Shown piece after piece: positions 22,884-27,570 of a stretch of 27,570 nucleotides of DNA (position 1 is its first letter; each line of letters opens with the position of its first letter). The notes beneath the pieces were generated by a model. It had not been told where the DNA came from. It saw nothing but the letters and a program-made list of their open reading frames with translations, and searched no databases. This stretch comes from JAIBJP01 sp035639875 (lineage in GTDB: Bacteria > Actinomycetota > Thermoleophilia > Gaiellales > Gaiellaceae): NCBI GenBank assembly GCA_035639875.1, contig DASQXE010000054.1, positions 1 to 27,570 of the forward strand, written 5' to 3'. The position numbers were made by a program, and so were the translations under genes.

Positions 22884-24113
22884 CTGGTTCTCGGCCTCGC
22901 GCGCTCGGGCGAGGCGGCCGCGCTCGCGCTCGCCCGTCGCGGCGTAGCGGTGGTTGGAGTCGACAGGAACGAGGAGCTGGACGCGGGCAGGCTTCGCGCG
23001 GCAGGCGTCGAAGTCGTCCTCGGCGCGGACGACTCCGAGCTCCTCGACGGCGTGGACCTGCTCGTCAAAAGCCCCGGCGTTCCAGCGGAGGCCCCTCTCG
23101 CGGCCGCCGCGCGGGAGCGTGGCGTGACGATTTGGAGCGAGGTCGAGCTCGGCTCCCGCCTCATGGCCAATCCCATCCTCGGCGTCACCGGGACGAACGG
23201 GAAGACGACGACCAGCGAGCTCCTTGGCGCGGTCTTCCGCGCGGCCGGGAAGCCCGTCGCGGTCGCCGGCAACGTCGGCCGGCCCTTGACCGGCCTCTAC
23301 GGAGCCGTCGCCGACGACGCCTGGATCGTGTGCGAGCTCTCGAGCTTCCAGCTCGAGGACATCGCGGAGCTACGCCCGCGCGTCGCCGTCCTCCTCAACC
23401 TCACGCCGGACCACATGGACCGCCACGCGGACATGGACGAGTACCGGGCCGCGAAGCTCCGCATCTTCGAGAACCAGCAACCGGAGGACGTCGCCGTCGT
23501 CCCGCGTGGGTTCGAGGAAATCCCCGGCCGTGGGCGCCGAGTCGAGTTCACCCTCGAGGACGACCTTCCGGCCAAGCCGCTCTTGCCCGGGGAGCACAAT
23601 CGTGAGAACGCCGCCGCCGCGACTGCCGCTGCCCGCGCTGCCGGCGTTGCCGACTCCGCGATTGCCGAGGCGCTGCGCACATTCGAAGGCGTCCCGCACC
23701 GGCTCGAGCTTGTCCGCGAGGTTGACGGCGTCAGGTTCGTCAACGATTCGAAGGCGACGAATCCGGACGCTGCGGAGCGGGCCCTCTCCGCCTATCCGCC
23801 GGGCATTCGCCTCATTCTTGGCGGCAGCCGCAAGGGAAGCTCCTTTTCGAGACTCGCACGCGGCGCGCGCGAGTCCGGGGTGGCACAGGCATATCTCATC
23901 GGGGAGTCGGCGGATGACCTCGCCGAGGCGCTGGCCGCCGAGGGCGTCCGCTTCGCCTACTCCGGGGATCTCGAAACCGCCGTCCGGGAGGCGTTCGCCG
24001 ACGCCGACCCCGGGGAGGTCGTCCTGCTCTCGCCGGCCTGCGCGAGCTTCGACCAGTTTCACGACTTCGAGGAGCGCGGCGAGCGCTTCCGCGAGCTCGT
24101 CGAGTCGCTGTGA
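22884..24113 (+). CDS. murD: UDP-MurNAc-L-alanine--D-glutamate ligase
   Basis: The product is about 409 residues if it starts at CTG 22884. The family's first strand (LVLGLARSGEAAALALARRG) is encoded from 22884 on, 7 bases past the mraY stop, but no ATG, GTG or TTG precedes it in frame for at least 80 bases. The nearest standard start is GTG 22950, which would remove the UDP-binding strand and loop. Other motifs: GVTGTNGKTTTSELL, CELSSFQLED, LNLTPDHMDRH, FVNDSKATNPDA, LSPACASFDQF. It adds D-Glu to UDP-MurNAc-L-Ala. A CTG start, or a sequencing error near 22880, is the most likely explanation. Ends in a GTGA overlap with ftsW. Confidence 0.92.
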   Translation: MVLGLARSGEAAALALARRGVAVVGVDRNEELDAGRLRAAGVEVVLGADDSELLDGVDLLVKSPGVPAEAPLAAAARERGVTIWSEVELGSRLMANPILGVTGTNGKTTTSELLGAVFRAAGKPVAVAGNVGRPLTGLYGAVADDAWIVCELSSFQLEDIAELRPRVAVLLNLTPDHMDRHADMDEYRAAKLRIFENQQPEDVAVVPRGFEEIPGRGRRVEFTLEDDLPAKPLLPGEHNRENAAAATAAARAAGVADSAIAEALRTFEGVPHRLELVREVDGVRFVNDSKATNPDAAERALSAYPPGIRLILGGSRKGSSFSRLARGARESGVAQAYLIGESADDLAEALAAEGVRFAYSGDLETAVREAFADADPGEVVLLSPACASFDQFHDFEERGERFRELVESL

Positions 24114-25327
24114 AGCGCCCTCGGGGTCCCCAGCTCGAGTACCACCTGCTCGTCCTCGTCACGCTCGCGCTCGTCGCGTTCGGGCTCGTGATGGTGTACA
24201 GCGCCAGCTCGGCGCGCGCGTTGCTCGGCTCCGACGATCCCGCCTACTACCTCAAGCGCCAGGCGCTCTACGCCGTCGTCGGCCTTGTCGCGCTCGTCTT
24301 CCTCTCCCGGTTCGACTACCGCCGGCTCGAGCTCGCCGCAGGCCCCATGCTGCTCGCGAGCTTCTTCCTCCTCGTAGCGGTGCTGGGCATCGGCGTCGCT
24401 GTGAACGGCGCTCGACGCTGGATTCCCTTCGGTCCGCTCGCCTTCCAGCCGTCCGAGGTGACGAAGCTCGCGCTCGCCTTGTGGACGGCGACCCTCCTCG
24501 CGCGCCGGCCAGCGCCGCGGACCTTCGGCGAGCTCCTTCGTCCGATCGGCCTCGTCGTCGGCGCCTCCTGCGCGCTCATCCTCGTCGAGCCCGACCTAGG
24601 GTCGGCGCTGGCGATCGGGATCATGGTCAGCGCCGTCCTCCTTGTGTCCGGGACGCCCGTACGGACGCTCGTGGGCGCGAGTGGGATCGCCACGGCCGTG
24701 ATCCTCGCAGCCATCTGGGCCGAGCCGTACCGGCGCGCGCGCATCTTCGCGTTCCTCGACCCGTGGCACGACCCGCAGGGAGCCGGCTTTCAGATCGTGC
24801 AGGCCATGATCGCACTCGGATCGGGAGGGATCTTCGGGGTCGGGCTGGGGGAGAGCGTGCAGAAGATCTACTACTTGCCCGAGGCCTCGACGGACATGAT
24901 CTTCGCCATCATCGGCGAGGAGCTCGGCCTCCTCGGCGTCGTGGCCGTCGTCGCAGCTTTCGCGCTGTTCGCGTACGCCGGGTTCAACATCGCGCTTCGC
25001 TGCAAGGACCCGTTCGGGAAGCGGCTGGCGGCCGGCCTGACCGCGCTCATCTGCGGGCAGGCGGCCGTGAATGTGAGCGCGGTGATGGGGCTCGCGCCGC
25101 TGACGGGAATTCCGCTCCCGTTCGTTTCGTACGGCGGTTCGAGCCTCGTCGTCGGCCTCGCCTCCGTCGGCATCCTCCTTAACATCGCCGTCAACCATGG
25201 CATCGCAGCCGTCTCCGAGGTGCCTGATCGCCGCCGGCGGGACGGCCGGGCACGTCCTGCCCGCGCTCGCGGTCGCGGAAGCGCTCCGGTCGCGCGGCGC
25301 GCACGTCGGGTTCGCGTCCAACGCTGA
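24110..25327 (+). CDS. ftsW: Septal lipid II glycosyltransferase FtsW (SEDS family)
   Basis: The product is 405 residues from GTG at 24110. About ten membrane helices are expected. Family segments: LVMVYSASSA, LGIGVAVNGARRWIPFGPLAFQPSEVTKLAL, ILVEPDLGSAL, FQIVQAMIALGSGGIFGVGLG, EDMIFAIIGEELG-like STDMIFAIIGEELG, and PLTGIPLPFVSYGGSS. It polymerises lipid II together with FtsI. The last 43 or so residues (after about 363) are an Arg-rich tail encoded out of frame inside murG over 131 bases. An FtsW protein normally ends soon after the LLNIAVNHG helix, so the tail is unusual. Confidence 0.96.
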   Translation: MKRPRGPQLEYHLLVLVTLALVAFGLVMVYSASSARALLGSDDPAYYLKRQALYAVVGLVALVFLSRFDYRRLELAAGPMLLASFFLLVAVLGIGVAVNGARRWIPFGPLAFQPSEVTKLALALWTATLLARRPAPRTFGELLRPIGLVVGASCALILVEPDLGSALAIGIMVSAVLLVSGTPVRTLVGASGIATAVILAAIWAEPYRRARIFAFLDPWHDPQGAGFQIVQAMIALGSGGIFGVGLGESVQKIYYLPEASTDMIFAIIGEELGLLGVVAVVAAFALFAYAGFNIALRCKDPFGKRLAAGLTALICGQAAVNVSAVMGLAPLTGIPLPFVSYGGSSLVVGLASVGILLNIAVNHGIAAVSEVPDRRRRDGRARPARARGRGSAPVARRARRVRVQR

Positions 25328-26255
25328 CTCACGGCTCGTCAGCGACGCCGGTTTCGAGCTCGACGTCTTCCGCGTGGGAGGCTTTCCGCGCCGTCCGGGG
25401 CTCGCGCTCGCACGTGCCCTCGGCGCGGCCGCGCTCGCGGTGCCGGCTTCCATGCGCATCCGGAGGCAGCGACGGCCGGACATTGTGCTCGGCGGCGGCG
25501 GCTATGTCGCCGGCCCCGTCGTCTTGACCGCGGGAATGCTGCGCATTCCCGCGGTGGTCACCGAGGCTGACGCCCATTTGGGCTTGGCTAACCGTCTCGC
25601 CGCGCCGTTCGCGAAACGGGTCTTCTTGTCGTTTCCTATCAACGGATTGAGCGGACCGAAATACGAGGTGGTCGGACGTCCGATTCCGGAGCGGTCGCGC
25701 CCGGTCCCGCGGGAGCAGGCGCGGCAAACATTCGATCTGCCCGAGTCCGGCCCCATCGTGCTTGTTTTCGGCGGGAGCCAAGGTGCCCGGGCCCTCAACG
25801 AGGCGGCGGTGGAGGACCTCGGCGCCGACGGTCCGGCCGTGCTTCATCTCTGCGGAGAGCGGGACTACGCCGAGCTCGCTGCGCGCGTGCAGCGCGCCGA
25901 CTATCACCTCCTTCCCTTCACGGACGACTTCGGCGCCGCGCTCTCGGCCGCCGACCTCGTCGTCGCGCGAGCCGGCGGATCGGTCTGGGAGATCGCTGCG
26001 GCCGCTCGCCCTGCACTGCTCGTTCCCTATCCGCACGCAACCGCGGATCACCAGACGAAGAACGCGGGCTATTTCGAGCAGGGTGGCGGCGTGGTCGTCG
26101 TGCCCCAGGGGCAACTCGACCTGCGCAGGCAGGTCCTGGATCTATTGTCCGATCCGGCCCGCCTCGAGAGGATGGGCGAAGCAATGCGCCGGCTGGCGCG
26201 GCCCGACGCCGCCGACGTCATCGCCGAGGAGTTGATCACCCTTGCCCATGCTTGA
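25197..26255 (+). CDS. murG: UDP-GlcNAc:lipid I N-acetylglucosaminyltransferase
   Basis: The product is 352 residues from ATG at 25197, inside the ftsW 3' end. GT28 features: AAGGTAGHVLPALAVAEAL near 12-30 (first glycine-rich loop), GGGGYVAGPVVL, TEADAHLGLANRLAA (where E. coli has HEQN), the second loop VFGGSQGARALNEA near 189-202, and DLVVARAGGSVWEIAAAARPALLVPYP for UDP-GlcNAc binding. It converts lipid I to lipid II at the membrane inner face. The ATG is the only start giving the full N-terminal strand, so the overlap with ftsW is real. Confidence 0.96.
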   Translation: MASQPSPRCLIAAGGTAGHVLPALAVAEALRSRGAHVGFASNADSRLVSDAGFELDVFRVGGFPRRPGLALARALGAAALAVPASMRIRRQRRPDIVLGGGGYVAGPVVLTAGMLRIPAVVTEADAHLGLANRLAAPFAKRVFLSFPINGLSGPKYEVVGRPIPERSRPVPREQARQTFDLPESGPIVLVFGGSQGARALNEAAVEDLGADGPAVLHLCGERDYAELAARVQRADYHLLPFTDDFGAALSAADLVVARAGGSVWEIAAAARPALLVPYPHATADHQTKNAGYFEQGGGVVVVPQGQLDLRRQVLDLLSDPARLERMGEAMRRLARPDAADVIAEELITLAHA

Positions 26256-27444
26256 CGGCAGAAGGTTCTGGTTCGTCGGCATCGGCGGAGCCGGCCTCTC
26301 CGGCTACGCGCTGGTGGCGCAAGCGTGGGGTGCCGAGGTCGCAGGGTGGGATCGGTACGAGACTCCCTACCTCGAGCATGTCCGCGCGGCCGGCATTCCC
26401 GTCACGATCTCGCCGGATCCCGCCGCCGCGCCCGAAGGCTGGGAGACAGTCGTCTCGACCGCCTTCGCCGGGCAGGCCGAGGGGCGGACGCGGGCCGACT
26501 TTCTCGCCGAGCTCGTCTCGCTCGCGCCGGCGATCGTCGTCGCGGGTACCCACGGGAAGACGACGACCGCCGCCATGATCGCCTTCGTGCTCGATCGGCT
26601 TGGGCGCGATCCGTCGTTTCTGATCGGCGCGCAGGTGCCGCAGCTCGGCGGGAATGCGCGGGTTGGGAGCGGCTGGCTCGTGGTCGAAGGGGATGAATCG
26701 GATCGCACCGTGTTCGGCCTGCCTGCCGAGATCGCAGTCATCACCAACGTCGACCTCGACCACCACACCACGTTCGCGTCCGCGTCCGAACTGGACGAGG
26801 CCTTTGCAGACTGGGCCCGGTGCCTGGCACCAGGACATGTCATTTGGGGACGGGAGCTCGAGCCGGTCGGTTTCGGGCTCGCGGTGCCCGGCGTCCACAA
26901 CCGTCTCAACGCGGCGTGCGCACTCGCGGCTCTCGAGCTCGCCGGCGTTGGCCGCGAGGAGGCGACCGCCGCCTTGAAGGAGTTTCGCGGCGCCGGTCGG
27001 AGGCTCGAGGACCGCGGCGAGGCGGGAGGCGTTCGCGTCTTCGACGACTACGGGCACCACCCGGCCGAGATCGCGGCCACGCTCGCTGCGGCCCGTGCTC
27101 TCGCCGACGGTGGGCGCGTGCTCGTCCTCTTCCAGCCGCACCTCTACTCCCGCACGCAGCACCTGGCTACGGAGCTTGCGCGAGCCCTAGCCGGCGCCGA
27201 TGTCGCTGCGGTCACCGATGTGTATCCCGCGCGCGAGGAGCCGATCGACGGGGTGAGCGGAAAGCTCGTCGTCGACCGGCTCACCGAGGTTCGCCCCGGC
27301 ATGCGGGTCGGCTGGACGCCCGCCGTCGCGCAAGGAGCCGAGTTCCTTTTCGAACACGCCCGCACCGGAGATCTCGTGCTGACCGTGGGAGCCGGCAACG
27401 TGGACGAGGCAGTTCCGCTCCTCCTGGAGAGGCTGTCGCGTTGA
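26248..27444 (+). CDS. murC: UDP-N-acetylmuramate--L-alanine ligase
   Basis: The product is 398 residues from ATG at 26248; TTG at 26242 is two codons upstream and better placed from a GAGGAG at 26226-26231. Motifs: FVGIGGAGLSGYAL at the N terminus, VVAGTHGKTTTAAM (ATP loop), VEGDESDRT, NVDLDHHTTF, HNRLNAACALAALE, FDDYGHHPAEIAATL and FQPHLYSRT. It adds L-Ala to UDP-MurNAc, the first stem peptide step. At about 400 residues it is shorter than the 450-490 common in the family but complete at the key motifs. Overlaps murG by 8 bases and murB by 4. Confidence 0.96.
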   Translation: MLDGRRFWFVGIGGAGLSGYALVAQAWGAEVAGWDRYETPYLEHVRAAGIPVTISPDPAAAPEGWETVVSTAFAGQAEGRTRADFLAELVSLAPAIVVAGTHGKTTTAAMIAFVLDRLGRDPSFLIGAQVPQLGGNARVGSGWLVVEGDESDRTVFGLPAEIAVITNVDLDHHTTFASASELDEAFADWARCLAPGHVIWGRELEPVGFGLAVPGVHNRLNAACALAALELAGVGREEATAALKEFRGAGRRLEDRGEAGGVRVFDDYGHHPAEIAATLAAARALADGGRVLVLFQPHLYSRTQHLATELARALAGADVAAVTDVYPAREEPIDGVSGKLVVDRLTEVRPGMRVGWTPAVAQGAEFLFEHARTGDLVLTVGAGNVDEAVPLLLERLSR

Positions 27445-27570
27445 AGCTCGAGGAGGGCGTCGGCCTTTCGAGATTCACCACGATCGGCACCGGCGGTCCC
27501 GCGCGCTGGTTCGCTCGCCCCGAGAGCGTCGAGGAGCTGGTCGAGGTCCTGGCGTGGGCCGACGAAAACG
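27441..27570 (+). CDS. murB: UDP-N-acetylenolpyruvoylglucosamine reductase, 3'-truncated by window
   Basis: Only the first 43 residues are present. The TTG at 27441 overlaps the murC stop (TTGA). The visible part LSRFTTIGTGGPARWFARPESVEEL matches the FAD-binding start of MurB (S/T-x-x-x-I-GG-P-A region), which makes UDP-MurNAc from enolpyruvyl-UDP-GlcNAc. murC-murB adjacency supports the call. Confidence 0.88.
   Translation, partial: MKLEEGVGLSRFTTIGTGGPARWFARPESVEELVEVLAWADEN

Noticed and set aside
21617..23272. Minus-strand open frame (551 codons) antisense to murF, mraY and murD
   Set aside because: Charged low-complexity shadow spanning three well-supported genes.
23506..25182. Plus-strand open frame (558 codons) across murD and ftsW
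   Set aside because: Arg/Ser/Pro-rich out-of-frame reading of two conserved genes; no motifs.

Overview
The window is about 27.6 kb of high-GC DNA with GC- and GTG/TTG-rich gene starts, short Shine-Dalgarno sites and tightly packed genes. The dcw gene order, the meso-diaminopimelate motif in MurE, the AzlC/AzlD pair, the PPOX and DUF192 proteins and the FtsH-type membrane domain all suggest a deep-branching actinobacterium. Thermoleophilia (Gaiellales/Solirubrobacterales type) is my best guess, but this is inferred from style and protein character, not from a marker gene search.

Layout. 1-5000 holds the 3' part of an ABC1/UbiB-family kinase, a convergent secreted Asp-box (BNR) beta-propeller protein, an orphan OmpR-type response regulator, a near-perfect bidirectional terminator, and a secreted calcium-binding RTX/EF-hand protein. 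5197-9803 is a run of eight minus-strand genes, mostly close or overlapping. In transcription order they are a DUF192 lipoprotein, a cupin, an HhH-GPD DNA glycosylase, AzlC, AzlD, a small membrane coiled-coil protein, a PPOX-type flavoprotein and a zinc-independent MDR oxidoreductase. 9806-13044 is a divergent hydantoinase/oxoprolinase pair (hyuA-hyuB) with a strong G-quadruplex motif just before hyuB. 13041-14062 (minus) is an ECF-like sigma factor translationally coupled to an O6-alkylguanine methyltransferase. A PfkB sugar kinase and a 51-residue acidic protein follow.

15117-27570 is a division and cell wall (dcw) cluster: promoter with four MraZ boxes, mraZ, rsmH, ftsL, ftsI, murE, murF, mraY, murD, ftsW, murG, murC, murB (cut by the window end). 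These genes make the lipid II precursor (MurE/F/D/C/B, MraY, MurG) and the septal synthase (FtsW/FtsI with FtsL), under an autorepressor (MraZ). The main surprise is a minus-strand gene inserted between ftsI and murE. It encodes only the membrane-anchored extracytoplasmic domain of an FtsH-like protein, with no AAA+ ATPase and no zinc protease domain. The murE and murD genes also lack an ordinary start codon where the protein family would begin. No tRNA, rRNA, CRISPR, IS element or prophage gene was seen. No stretch over 300 bases lacks a gene; the longest gaps are 5001-5196 and 2920-3059.
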